Assembly: GCF_916700565.1 (NCBI RefSeq)
Contig: NZ_CAKAKO010000003.1
Span: forward strand, 310,001-374,000
Length of the DNA: 64,000 bases
Reading direction: 5' to 3'
From: Xenophilus sp. Marseille-Q4582
GTDB taxonomy: Bacteria > Pseudomonadota > Gammaproteobacteria > Burkholderiales > Burkholderiaceae_C
Part shown: positions 1 to 8,231 of the stretch, piece by piece
Position numbering within the stretch: the first letter of the stretch is position 1
How the letters are laid out: each line of letters starts with the position of its first letter
Position numbers and translations under genes: made by a program
Notes under the pieces: model-generated
Databases searched by the model: none
The model's input: only the letters and a program-made list of their open reading frames with translations
What the model was told of the DNA's origin: nothing

Positions 1-1262
1 ATCTGGCCGAGAACGAGCTGCGCGGCGGCCTGACCTTCATCGAGCGGGCGTTGGGCATCGAGAAGGCGCGCGAGTTCTACGAGCAGGAAAGCGGCCAGGC
101 GCTGTCGCAGAGCGAACTCGCGCGGCGGCTGACTGCCGACGGTTATCCGGTGCCGCAGTCACACATCAGCCGCATGAACGATGCGGTGCGCTATCTGCTG
201 CCGGCGATCCCGACGCTGTTGTACGGCGGATTGGGCCGGCATCAGGTGGACCGGCTCGCGGTGCTGCGCAAGGCGTGCGAGCGCACCTGGGAGCGGCGTG
301 CGCTGGGCCGCACCGTGGCCATGGACTTCGCCACCTTGTTTCAGGACGTGCTGACGCAGTTCGACACACAGCCGGACGATTTCTCGCCGCAGCGGGTGCA
401 GGACGAGCTGGTGGGCCAGATGGCCGAGCTGCTGGAGGTGGACTACGACACGCTGGCGCTGGAGATCAACGACAGCGAAAGCCGCCAGCGTGCGCTGACC
501 AGCGAACCAGCGGTGCCGACGCCACCGGCAGCGCCTGTCGTGCCTGCTGCTCCTCCCCCGCCGGTCTCCACGCCTCAGCAGCCACCCGCCTCGTCTGTGC
601 CGCGCGACGCCACGCCGGTCGCGCCTCCGGCGCCAGCAGCAACACCGCCTGCACCGACCGGAGCGCCGGAGGAACAGTACGGGCAACGCGACGAGCGTCT
701 GCAAGGGCACATCGTGACACCGGCACCGACCACCGAGCGCCTGCTGTCCATCCAACGGATGGTCGCGGACCAGCTCGGCGACAAGCTGCCCGACTTCGAG
801 GCCGACGCGCTGCGTGCGATCCCCGTGCAGGCTGGCGGGCTCTATCCCATCTCGGACGTCTGGTATATCGAGCCGGGGCTGGACGCGCCGGATCGCCTGC
901 GCGTGCACATCGCGCAGTTCGCGCGCGAGATCGGCGAGGAAGCGGCGGTCGCCGACCACATCGAGGCCAGCGTCGGCGGCATCGGCTTCGTCTGCGTGGC
1001 ACCGGCCGTGGGCCAGGCGAAGGCGCTGCCGGCGTTCGCGCGGGCGGTGCTGACCCTGCTGCATGTGCTGAGTGCGGCTCCGCCCTCCGCGAACGGATTG
1101 GACCGCGCGCGGCTGGCCGACGAGCTGGCGGCGCTGCTGCATGGCCACGGCGGCTCGGCCACACGCCTGAGCGATGCTGCGCTGGTGAAGCTGTTCCGTC
1201 TGCTGCGCCTGGCGCGCCGGCTGCTGGATCTGGAAGCCGGCGTAGCGAGCCAGGATTCCTGA
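1..1262 (+). CDS. parB: ParB family protein of PFGI-1 class ICE (5' partial)
   Basis: The gene runs off the left edge. The open frame begins at base 3 and 419 codons remain. The visible N-terminal part contains the HTH-like core of the ICE ParB family: helices around SQSELARRLTADGYPVPQS followed by a segment resembling ParB DNA-contact helices. A long Pro/Ala-rich linker (about residues 175-225 of the visible part) joins it to a C-terminal domain of about 190 residues. In this class ParB works with ParA in maintenance of the excised element. The DUF2857 gene starts 17 nt downstream, matching the usual ICE order. Family assignment is from recognised sequence and context. The missing N-terminus should hold the ParB/Srx nuclease-like motifs. 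Confidence 0.85.
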   Translation, partial: LAENELRGGLTFIERALGIEKAREFYEQESGQALSQSELARRLTADGYPVPQSHISRMNDAVRYLLPAIPTLLYGGLGRHQVDRLAVLRKACERTWERRALGRTVAMDFATLFQDVLTQFDTQPDDFSPQRVQDELVGQMAELLEVDYDTLALEINDSESRQRALTSEPAVPTPPAAPVVPAAPPPPVSTPQQPPASSVPRDATPVAPPAPAATPPAPTGAPEEQYGQRDERLQGHIVTPAPTTERLLSIQRMVADQLGDKLPDFEADALRAIPVQAGGLYPISDVWYIEPGLDAPDRLRVHIAQFAREIGEEAAVADHIEASVGGIGFVCVAPAVGQAKALPAFARAVLTLLHVLSAAPPSANGLDRARLADELAALLHGHGGSATRLSDAALVKLFRLLRLARRLLDLEAGVASQDS

Positions 1263-1279
1263 GCGCAGGAGGCTCCCGC

Positions 1280-1840
1280 ATGTCGGCACCGCACCCACTC
1301 AACCAGGCCGTGATCGCCCAGGCCCTGCATGACCTGCGCAACGGCCAGTTGCGCCGCTGCAAGGCCATGGGCTTCGGCGAGGAGGAGCTGGATGCGCTGA
1401 AGCACCCCGAACTCGTGAGCATGCTGGTGAATGCCACGGTGTCGTGGTGTTCGGTGTCGGTGAACCGGGAAGTGTTGAAGCGGCTGCTGAGCCAGGTGCA
1501 CGACGTGGAGCGGGAGATCGCCACGGTGGACCGCATGCTGCGCCTGGGGGCGAGCACGGAGATGGTCAGCAAGTTCTACGGCCTCACGCATCAGGAAGTG
1601 GCGCTGCGCCGCGACATCCTCGGGCTGCCCAAGCGCAAGGGCCGGCATCCGGTGCTCGACGAGGCGCAGGACGTGGCCTTGTGGGAGCGCTGGAAGGCCG
1701 GCGTCTCCGAGCGCCATATCGCCCTGACCGACGACATGGCGATGCTGGCGCTGACCATGGATCTGGCCGAGGCGCTGAGCCTGCCGATGTCGGTGGTGTG
1801 GGCGGCGATACGCAACTGGATCGACCAGGGGCTGGTGTAG
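1280..1840 (+). CDS. DUF2857 family protein
   Basis: A 186-residue protein starting at ATG 1280, preceded by GCAGGAGG. The sequence is helical and charged and matches my recollection of the DUF2857 family, a conserved neighbour of parB in PFGI-1/ICEclc elements. A segment around LGASTEMVSKFYGLTHQEVALRR resembles a helix-turn-helix, so it may be a small DNA-binding regulator. That is inference; no function is established that I can name. The stop lies 3 nt before the next start, indicating co-transcription with the replication gene. Confidence 0.7.
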   Translation: MSAPHPLNQAVIAQALHDLRNGQLRRCKAMGFGEEELDALKHPELVSMLVNATVSWCSVSVNREVLKRLLSQVHDVEREIATVDRMLRLGASTEMVSKFYGLTHQEVALRRDILGLPKRKGRHPVLDEAQDVALWERWKAGVSERHIALTDDMAMLALTMDLAEALSLPMSVVWAAIRNWIDQGLV

Positions 1841-1843
1841 GCC

Positions 1844-3028
1844 ATGACCACGGGTGGCGCACCACGGCGCGAAGGCCCGGTTGCGCTGTCGGCGTTGTTC
1901 GACGAGGCGCTGCGGCACCTTGAGCCGAAGGAACCGGCGCAGGGCACGGCGCCGAGCCAGGACGGCTTTCTCTACAGCGGCAACCGCCATGAGAGCGTGC
2001 CGCGCCGACTGTTCCTCGACCGGCGCCTGACCCCGCTGGAACGCAACGCCTGGCAGGTGTTCCGCCTGCAGCTCAACGACGACGGCGTGACCGCCTTTCC
2101 CACCTACGACCAGCTCCGCCCATATCTGGCGTCCATGCCCTGTGCGGCGCAAGCCTCGCACGAGACCGTGGCGCGCGCCTTGACGCTGCTGCGGCTGACG
2201 CGCTGGCTCAGCCTGGTGCGGCGGCGGCGCGATCCCAAGACCGGCCGCATCCAGGGGAACCTCTACGTGCTGCACGACGAACCGCTGTCGCCCTTCGAGG
2301 CGATGCAGCTCGACCCCGACTATCTGGGCCTGGTGAGCCAAGCGCTCACGCACGCGGCGAAGGCGGTGCAGGTCGTGGGCATGAACACGCTGCGAGAGAT
2401 CGCCGAAGACCCGCTGCTCAGCGGGCGCACGCTGCCGACCCGCCTGCAGGTGCTCGCGCAGCGCATGGCACGGCATGGCTGGACGACGCCAGGTTATCCA
2501 CAGGAGGGTGCGGACCACGAATCCGAAGAAGGCCAGGAAGCCCTGCTTCGGAATGGCGCGCGCCCGTCTTCGGAATCCGAAGCAGGGCCGAAACCCGCGC
2601 CGGACGGCTCTCTTCGGATTCCGAAGGAGGACCGTACAGTACGTAATGATCGTATAAATGAAGTACGTACAGTACCGCGCGCGAGGGCCTTGCAGAACCT
2701 GCGGCTGCCCGAGCGTTTCCTGCGCTTGAAGGACGAGCAGCAGGCCGGCGCGCTGGTGGCGCTGCAGCAGGTGGACGAGGCGCAGAGGCAGGCCGTTCTC
2801 GACGAGTGGGCGGCACGCTGCCACAACAGCGCGGTACGCAACCCGGCCGGCTACCTGTTTGGCATCATCCAGAAGGCGATCCGCGGGGAGTTCAAGGCCT
2901 GGGCCGGAGAAAGTGCATCGGCGGCGCCAGCGTCCCCGCCGTCGTCACCACCGGCATCCCGTGCGGCTGACCCCGAGGTGGCACGTGCCTACCTGGCACA
3001 GCTCCGAGAAGCCTTGCGTGATCGCTGA
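1844..3028 (+). CDS. STY4528-family pathogenicity-island replication protein
   Basis: A 394-residue protein of the STY4528 family, found in Salmonella SPI-7-like and PFGI-1-like ICEs and annotated as a replication protein. The N-terminal 200 residues carry the conserved core (for example RRLFLDRRLTPLERNAWQVF and a winged-helix-like stretch with SHETVARALTLLRLTRWLSL). Residues about 215-285 are a low-complexity linker, followed by a conserved C-terminal region (PERFLRLKDEQQ to the end). The linker-coding DNA holds a DnaA box, palindromes and an AT-rich repeat segment (see separate feature), suggesting that the gene contains its own origin. It starts 3 nt after DUF2857. Confidence 0.8.
   Translation: MTTGGAPRREGPVALSALFDEALRHLEPKEPAQGTAPSQDGFLYSGNRHESVPRRLFLDRRLTPLERNAWQVFRLQLNDDGVTAFPTYDQLRPYLASMPCAAQASHETVARALTLLRLTRWLSLVRRRRDPKTGRIQGNLYVLHDEPLSPFEAMQLDPDYLGLVSQALTHAAKAVQVVGMNTLREIAEDPLLSGRTLPTRLQVLAQRMARHGWTTPGYPQEGADHESEEGQEALLRNGARPSSESEAGPKPAPDGSLRIPKEDRTVRNDRINEVRTVPRARALQNLRLPERFLRLKDEQQAGALVALQQVDEAQRQAVLDEWAARCHNSAVRNPAGYLFGIIQKAIRGEFKAWAGESASAAPASPPSSPPASRAADPEVARAYLAQLREALRDR
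2494..2675 (+). other. Candidate intragenic replication origin (oriV-like cluster)
   Basis: Within the STY4528-type gene. A perfect DnaA box TTATCCACA lies at 2494-2502. Half sites AATCCGAAG (2520-2528) and CTTCGGAAT (2546-2554) follow, then two perfect 15-bp palindromes, CTTCGGAATCCGAAG (2568-2582) and CTTCGGATTCCGAAG (2612-2626). An AT-rich segment comes next, bracketed by the direct repeat GTACAGTAC at 2634-2642 and 2667-2675 (33 bp apart, about three helical turns). DnaA box, iteron-like sites and AT-rich DNA are the usual parts of an origin. Function is inferred. Confidence 0.5.
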
Positions 3029-3034
3029 TGTTGA

Positions 3035-3051
3035 CTATCCCCAGGGGATAG
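3035..3051. promoter_or_regulatory. 17-bp palindrome, copy 1
   Basis: CTATCCCCAGGGGATAG is a perfect dyad with 8-bp arms and a single central base. The loop is too short for an RNA hairpin, so a protein-binding operator is more likely. It lies 6 bp after the replication gene and about 105 bp before the LOTUS-domain gene. Bases after it (GCTGGAACAGACACCTTTCC) resemble those after copy 2, so the conserved unit may be longer than the dyad. Confidence 0.6.
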
Positions 3052-3155
3052 CTGGAACAGACACCTTTCCGCCGCGCTCAATTGTCGTCCGCCGAACGAC
3101 AGGCGAAACTGTCGCCTGTGAATCAGACGAGGACAGCCACGCACGAGCCCGGCCG

Positions 3156-4019
3156 ATGATGGACATGACGACTTCCCCCGTCACAAACGTACTGCAACCA
3201 CTGCAGCGAGACGTTCAGCGCTTGCTGGGCAGATGCCTGTTGCGCCTTCAACAATACGAGCGCCTCATGAAAGCCATCGTGGCGCACCACGAGATTTCAG
3301 GCCCGGCGCATTCGCTGGAGGCCATTCGCACAGCGCGGATCGAAGATGCCGCGACCAAGACCCTGGGCACGTTGGTCGGACAACTGTTTGGTTCGTATGT
3401 GGTCACCGATGGAAATGGTGGCAAGGAACGCGACAACGATCTTCCCGGCGACGTGATTTCCTTTCGCACGCGCGTGCAACTGAGCCTGTCTGCGCAGGAC
3501 TACGCCAAAACCCAGGCCGACCTCAAAGACCTGGTATCGCTGCGCAACACCCTGGTGCACCACTTCATCGACCAGCACGATCTATGGACCGTGGACGGGT
3601 GTCGCGCTGCACAGGACGAACTCGGTTCCGCCTACACGCGCATCGATCAACACTTTGAGCAGCTGCGCGGCTGGGCCGAGCACATGGATCAGGCGCGGCG
3701 CCTGGCAGCGGAGTTCGTCCAGTCGGATGTGTTCCACGACCTGGTGGTCAATGGCATCGCGCCGGACGGCACGGTGGACTGGCCGGCCGCCGGCATCGTT
3801 CGCGCGCTGCGCGAGGCCGCCGCGCAGTTGGCCGTCGAGGGCTGGACACCCATTGCCGCCGCTGGCCGCTGGATCGCGGACCAGCATCCCGAGCAGCTTC
3901 CAGCCAAGTACGGCTGCAGCAGTTGGCGGCAGGTGGTGCACGAGTGCCGCCTGTTCGAGCTTCGCTACCGTGAGGTGGAGGGGCAACGGGCCGCCTGGTA
4001 CAGACCTCGCGAGGCATAG
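3156..4019 (+). CDS. OST-HTH/LOTUS-domain-like protein
   Basis: A 287-residue protein with ATG at 3156; ATG 3159 and 3165 are possible alternatives. The last 65 residues (GWTPIAAAGRWIADQHPEQL, then KYGCSSWRQVV, ending in FELRYRE) fit the pattern of an OST-HTH/LOTUS domain, a winged-helix fold that binds RNA, often G-quadruplex RNA. The N-terminal 200 residues are helical, with DLVSLRNTLVHHF resembling the RNxxxH motif of HEPN-like proteins, which raises a possible RNA-processing role. I see no closer family. It stands alone, flanked on both sides by the 17-bp palindrome. Confidence 0.6.
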   Translation: MMDMTTSPVTNVLQPLQRDVQRLLGRCLLRLQQYERLMKAIVAHHEISGPAHSLEAIRTARIEDAATKTLGTLVGQLFGSYVVTDGNGGKERDNDLPGDVISFRTRVQLSLSAQDYAKTQADLKDLVSLRNTLVHHFIDQHDLWTVDGCRAAQDELGSAYTRIDQHFEQLRGWAEHMDQARRLAAEFVQSDVFHDLVVNGIAPDGTVDWPAAGIVRALREAAAQLAVEGWTPIAAAGRWIADQHPEQLPAKYGCSSWRQVVHECRLFELRYREVEGQRAAWYRPREA

Positions 4020-4069
4020 CCCCGCAACGCGGTCTCACCTCCGCGCGAGCCGCGAACAACTCCGCCGAG

Positions 4070-4086
4070 CTATCCCCAGGGGATAG
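4070..4086. promoter_or_regulatory. 17-bp palindrome, copy 2
   Basis: An identical CTATCCCCAGGGGATAG, 50 bp after the LOTUS-domain gene and about 120 bp before the PFL_4669 gene. It is followed by CCGGCACACACAGCC, similar to the sequence after copy 1. Its position suggests control of the PFL_4669-DUF3158-ssb operon. Confidence 0.6.
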
Positions 4087-4207
4087 CCGGCACACACAGC
4101 CTTCCGTGCGGAACAAACCGGGCGCGCATGGGCTGCGGTTTGTTGACTGACAGCCTTCCGGCCGATGCCGATGCTGGCGACTCGCCCCTTCACCGCGAGT
4201 CGCTCCA

Positions 4208-4996
4208 ATGGCCAACGAACGCACAGAACCCCTGCAACTGAATCTCGGATCGCTGCGCAGCGCGATGTCGCTGACGCTGCACACGCACCACGCTTCGCGC
4301 ATCTGGCACGGCCGCGCGCCGACCGAGGGGCGCCCCGGCATCATCGGTCTCAACGGCTTCATCGGCGCCATGAACAAGATGAAGCGCGGCGCCGAGCAGG
4401 ACGACCCGTACTCGGATTGGTGGATGTTGCGGATCGAGGACAAGCTCGCCGACACCAAGACCCGCCTGCAGACCCTGCGCGAACAGGTCGACCAGGCCCT
4501 GGCCGACGTGCCACCGGCGCTGTCGCTGGGCGAGAACATGAATGTGCAGCCGGTGAAGCTGCCGCTGTTCGTGAATGCACAGCTCGGCTTCATGGCGGTG
4601 TACCTGCTGGCCGACTACGACGACCTGGCGCGCAAACTCATCCTGGCGCACCACACGGCGCTGATCGACCGCAGCACCTTGGAGCGCTGGCTCAATGATG
4701 GCGCGCACGCGCTGCGCAGCCTGTTCTCGCTCGCCCAGCAGTACCGCTACTCGGGCACGACGCGCGACGACTTCGCGGCGAAGAACGCCGCGGCGCGAGC
4801 GGCGCTGGAGAAGTTCGGCGAGCTGCCGCAAGACGTGCTGGAAGGCACGCGCCGCTCGCGCTTCGCGCCACCGATCGCGCGGCGGACGACCAAGCCCGGC
4901 ACGCCGCCTGCTGCGCCCGCCATTGAGCCCGATGCGCCGGCTCACACGGATGGCGCAGCCAATCCAGCGACGGGTAATGAGGGTGCTGACGCATGA
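4208..4996 (+). CDS. Integrating conjugative element protein, PFL_4669 family
   Basis: A 262-residue protein matching the PFL_4669 family (TIGR03761), a conserved early-block ICE gene of unknown function. The conserved body is about residues 1-225 (LGSLRSAMSLTLHTHHAS, GIIGLNGFIGAMNKMKRGAEQ, FVNAQLGFMAVYLLADYDDL). The last 40 residues are a Pro/Ala-rich, probably disordered tail. It is first of a three-gene unit: its stop overlaps the DUF3158 start by 4 nt, and ssb follows with the same overlap. Co-expression with ssb suggests a role in single-stranded DNA or replication handling; this is inference. Confidence 0.85.
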   Translation: MANERTEPLQLNLGSLRSAMSLTLHTHHASRIWHGRAPTEGRPGIIGLNGFIGAMNKMKRGAEQDDPYSDWWMLRIEDKLADTKTRLQTLREQVDQALADVPPALSLGENMNVQPVKLPLFVNAQLGFMAVYLLADYDDLARKLILAHHTALIDRSTLERWLNDGAHALRSLFSLAQQYRYSGTTRDDFAAKNAAARAALEKFGELPQDVLEGTRRSRFAPPIARRTTKPGTPPAAPAIEPDAPAHTDGAANPATGNEGADA

Positions 4997-5541
4997 CGGC
5001 ATCGCCCCCCATCAGTCACTCCACGCGCTTCGTGACGCTGGAACAGGCGGACTTCCAGCGGCTGGAACACGCAGGCTACCTAAAAGGCCTTTTACAGCCT
5101 TTTAAGGGTAAGGGGAGTCTGGAGACCTGGGCCAGCCAGTGCGCAGCGCTGCGCGACGACGTGATTGGCCTGGCGCAGCGGCGTGTGCTGCCCCAGGCAC
5201 GCGCCTACCCCTTCAGCCTGCTCGACGTGCAACTGGCCCAGCAGGCCACTGGCGCAGGGACGACCTTCCTGCGCTGGCGCAACCTCGACCGTTCCTCCAT
5301 GGGCGTGGCGTTGTGGGAGGCCCTGCTGGCCAACCCCGCGACGCCGGCCTCGCTGATCGACGAGCTGTACGCGATCGAACTGCAGCGCATCGTGCTGAAC
5401 ATGCAGATCAGCCTGACCCACAGCATCGCTCGCCAAGCCCTGGAATGCGCCAGCAAGGCCGCCCAGGCCGAAGCGGCTTACCTGCGGCGTGTCCACGGGC
5501 ATACCGCGGCCGTTCCACCCACCACCAAGGAGTCACCATGA
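4993..5541 (+). CDS. DUF3158 family protein
   Basis: A 182-residue DUF3158 family protein, with start overlapping the previous stop (ATGA). Near codon 30 the DNA is unusually AT-rich and contains the perfect palindrome TAAAAGGCCTTTTA (5081-5094), coding for the YLKGLLQPFKGKGSLE stretch. The rest is a mixed alpha/beta sequence with an acidic, aromatic-containing middle. Function unknown. It is conserved between PFL_4669 and ssb in this ICE class and translationally coupled to both. Confidence 0.75.
   Translation: MTASPPISHSTRFVTLEQADFQRLEHAGYLKGLLQPFKGKGSLETWASQCAALRDDVIGLAQRRVLPQARAYPFSLLDVQLAQQATGAGTTFLRWRNLDRSSMGVALWEALLANPATPASLIDELYAIELQRIVLNMQISLTHSIARQALECASKAAQAEAAYLRRVHGHTAAVPPTTKESP
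5081..5094. repeat. AT-rich palindrome inside DUF3158 gene
   Basis: TAAAAGGCCTTTTA is a perfect 14-bp palindrome, followed after CAG by CCTTTTAAGGG. It stands out against the GC-rich coding background. The word AAAAGGCC recurs twice (once as AAAGGCC) in the candidate oriT before the relaxase gene, so a shared binding protein is possible. Confidence 0.35.
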
Positions 5542-5921
5542 GCACGCACTTCGTCGGCGAGGGCAACATCGGTTCTGCGCCGGACTACCGCGAGTTTCCG
5601 AACGGCAACGACGAGCCGCGCCGGCTGCTTCGCCTGAACGTCTACTTCGACAACCCGATCCCGAAGAAGGACGGCGAGTACGAAGATCGCGGCGGCTTCT
5701 GGGCGCCCGTGGAGCTGTGGCACCGCGACGCCGAGCACTGGAAGACGCTGTACCAGAAAGGTATGCGGGTGCTGGTCGAGGGCCGCACCGTGCGCGACGA
5801 ATGGGAGGACGCCGACGAGAACGAGCGCGTGACGTTCAAGGTCGAGGCGCGGCGCGTGGGCATCCTGCCGTACCGCATCGAGTCGGTGGCGCTCAGCACC
5901 AAGCCGGCCGGCGGACAGTAA
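5538..5921 (+). CDS. ssb: Single-stranded DNA-binding protein (ICE type)
   Basis: A 127-residue OB-fold SSB of the short ICE type. The pattern is GNIGSAPDYREFPNG, then LRLNVYFDNP, FWAPVELWHRDAEHW, LYQKGMRVLVEGRTVRDEW and FKVEARRVGILPYRI. It lacks the long acidic-tip C-terminal tail of chromosomal SSB. It should coat the transferred or replicating single strand. ATG 5538 overlaps the DUF3158 stop. The next gene, topB, is nearly 300 bp away beyond the third 17-bp palindrome. Confidence 0.88.
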   Translation: MSTHFVGEGNIGSAPDYREFPNGNDEPRRLLRLNVYFDNPIPKKDGEYEDRGGFWAPVELWHRDAEHWKTLYQKGMRVLVEGRTVRDEWEDADENERVTFKVEARRVGILPYRIESVALSTKPAGGQ

Positions 5922-5988
5922 TTCGCCCATCGCCGTTCCCCCGAGGGCGGCTGTAGCAACCGTCATACGCCCGCGATGCACCAGCGAG

Positions 5989-6005
5989 CTATCCCCAGGG
6001 GATAG
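5989..6005. promoter_or_regulatory. 17-bp palindrome, copy 3
   Basis: The third identical CTATCCCCAGGGGATAG, 67 bp after ssb and 210 bp before topB. The remaining 200 bp before topB has no other signal I can support apart from a strong AAGGAGG ribosome-binding site just before the topB ATG. Confidence 0.6.
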
Positions 6006-6215
6006 CTCCAAGGTCGTCCACGGAGTTCCAGCCGCCCTCCCGAAACGACGCTCTTGCTGTGCCAGCTCCTGCGGTCTATGCACACCGCTGCGGCAACGGG
6101 CCGCCTGCCGATCACAAAGCGGTGTCTGCATCAATCGGCTTCCTTGCTGCCGGCATCTCCTGGCCCCGCCAAGCTGACGCCCATCCGATGAACCGCACAT
6201 TTCCAAGGAGGCTTC

Positions 6216-8231
6216 ATGCGCGTGTTCCTGTGCGAGAAGCCGTCCCAGGGCAAGGACATCGCCCGTGTGCTGGGTGCCGTTCAACGCGGCAACGGCTGCT
6301 ACAGCGGCGCGGGTGTCGTCGTGACCTGGTGCATCGGTCATCTGGTGGAGGCGGTTCCGCCCGAAGGCTACGGCGAGCAATACAAGCGCTGGGCCATCGA
6401 GCAACTGCCCATTCTTCCCGAGCGTTGGCGTGTCGAGCCCAAGGCGGCGACCGCAGCGCAATTCAAGGTCGTGCAGCAGCTCGTCGCCAAGGCGGGCGAG
6501 CTGGTGATAGCGACCGACGCCGACCGCGAGGGCGAGATGATCGCCCGCGAGATCATCGACCTGTGCGGCTACCGCGGGCCGATTCAGCGCCTGTGGCTGT
6601 CGGCGCTCAACGATGCGTCGATCCGCAAAGCGCTGCGTGCGCTCAAGCCGTCCGCCGAGACGCTGCCGCTGTATTTCTCCGCACTCGCCCGATCGCGCGC
6701 CGACTGGCTGATCGGGATGAACTTGAGCCGCTTGTTCACACTGCTGGGGCGTCAGGCCGGCTATACGGGCGTGCTGTCGGTGGGGCGCGTGCAGACGCCG
6801 ACGCTGAAGTTGGTCGTGGATCGTGATCGCGAGATCGCGCGATTCGTCTCCATGCCGTATTGGGCCGTGGATGTGCTGCTATCCCATGCCGGCCAATCCT
6901 TCACCGCGAGCTGGATACCGCCCGAAGGCAGCACGGATGCAGCGGGTCGCTGCCTTCAGCAGCCGGTGGCGCAGCAGGCTGCGGATCGCATTCGCGCGGC
7001 ACGCGATGCGCAGGTCGTGTCGGTGGACACCGAGCGCGTGCGCGAGGCACCGCCGCTGCCGTTCGACCTGGGCACGCTGCAGGAGGTGTGCTCCAAGCAG
7101 TTGGGCCTCGACGTGCAGGAGACGCTGGACATTGCCCAGGCGCTGTACGAGACGCACAAGGCGACAACGTACCCGCGCTCCGATTCGGGCTACCTGCCCG
7201 AGAGCATGCTGGCCGAGGTGCCGACCGTACTCGACAGCCTGGTCAAGACCGACCCCAGCCTGTGGCCGCTGATCGAGCGCCTGGATCGCCAACAGCGTTC
7301 GCGTGCGTGGAACGACGGCAAGGTGTCGGCTCACCACGGCATCATCCCGACGCTGGAGCCCGCCAACCTGTCGGCCATGAACGAGAAGGAGCTGGCCGTC
7401 TACCGGCTGATCCGCGCCCATTACTTCGCGCAGTTCCTCCCGCACCATGAGTTCGACCGGACGGTGGCGCAGTTCTCGTGCGGCAGTCAGTCGCTGGCGG
7501 GCGTGGGCAAGCAGATCGCCGTCATCGGCTGGCGTGAGGTGCTGGCGACGCCAGGGCCGGACGATGCCGATGGCGAGGATGCGCAGCGCAGCCAGGTGCT
7601 GCCCGCCCTGCATGCGGGCCTGTCCTGCCCGGTCGGAAAGGTGGATCTCAAGGCGCTGAAGACGCTGCCGCCCAAACCCTACACGCAGGGCGAGCTGATC
7701 AGGGCCATGAAGACCGTCGCCAAGTTCGTGACCGACCCGCGCCTGAAACAGAAGCTGCGAGATACCACCGGCATCGGCACCGAGGCGACACGCGCCAACA
7801 TCATCAACGGTCTGATCGGTCGCGGCTACCTGGTCAAGAAAGGCCGTGCCGTCCGCGCTTCCGACGCGGCATTCACGCTTATCGACGCGGTGCCCTCGGC
7901 CATCGCCGACCCCGGCACCACGGCAGTGTGGGAGCAGGCGCTCGACATGATCGAGGCCGGCCAGATGGCGCTGGACACCTTCATCGAGAAGCAGTCCGTG
8001 TGGCTCGGCCAGCTCGTGCAGCAGTATCGCGGCGCAACGCTCTCGCTCAAGCTGCCGCCGGCGCCGGCCTGCCCGCAGTGCGGCGCACCGATGCAGCAGC
8101 GCACGGGCAAGAGCGGCGCGTTCTGGTCCTGCTCGCGCTACCCGGACTGCAAGGGCACGTTGCCGATCGAGTCCCCGACGGGCCGGCGCAGCGCACCGCG
8201 CAAGCGGCGCGCTGCCTCCAAGGCGTCCTGA
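6216..8231 (+). CDS. topB: DNA topoisomerase III
   Basis: A 671-residue type IA topoisomerase III. The Toprim domain starts at the N-terminus (MRVFLCEKPSQGKDIARVLG) with the metal-binding DADREGE motif at residues 101-107. The active-site tyrosine is Y319 in TTYPRSDSGYLP. A C-terminal Cys4 zinc finger begins at CPQCGAPMQQ (about residues 620-650) and is followed by a basic tail. Length is normal for the family. The enzyme unlinks catenated or single-stranded junction DNA and is a regular ICE gene next to ssb, where it probably serves replication of the excised element. ATG 6216 follows a consensus AAGGAGG. Confidence 0.95.
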   Translation: MRVFLCEKPSQGKDIARVLGAVQRGNGCYSGAGVVVTWCIGHLVEAVPPEGYGEQYKRWAIEQLPILPERWRVEPKAATAAQFKVVQQLVAKAGELVIATDADREGEMIAREIIDLCGYRGPIQRLWLSALNDASIRKALRALKPSAETLPLYFSALARSRADWLIGMNLSRLFTLLGRQAGYTGVLSVGRVQTPTLKLVVDRDREIARFVSMPYWAVDVLLSHAGQSFTASWIPPEGSTDAAGRCLQQPVAQQAADRIRAARDAQVVSVDTERVREAPPLPFDLGTLQEVCSKQLGLDVQETLDIAQALYETHKATTYPRSDSGYLPESMLAEVPTVLDSLVKTDPSLWPLIERLDRQQRSRAWNDGKVSAHHGIIPTLEPANLSAMNEKELAVYRLIRAHYFAQFLPHHEFDRTVAQFSCGSQSLAGVGKQIAVIGWREVLATPGPDDADGEDAQRSQVLPALHAGLSCPVGKVDLKALKTLPPKPYTQGELIRAMKTVAKFVTDPRLKQKLRDTTGIGTEATRANIINGLIGRGYLVKKGRAVRASDAAFTLIDAVPSAIADPGTTAVWEQALDMIEAGQMALDTFIEKQSVWLGQLVQQYRGATLSLKLPPAPACPQCGAPMQQRTGKSGAFWSCSRYPDCKGTLPIESPTGRRSAPRKRRAASKAS

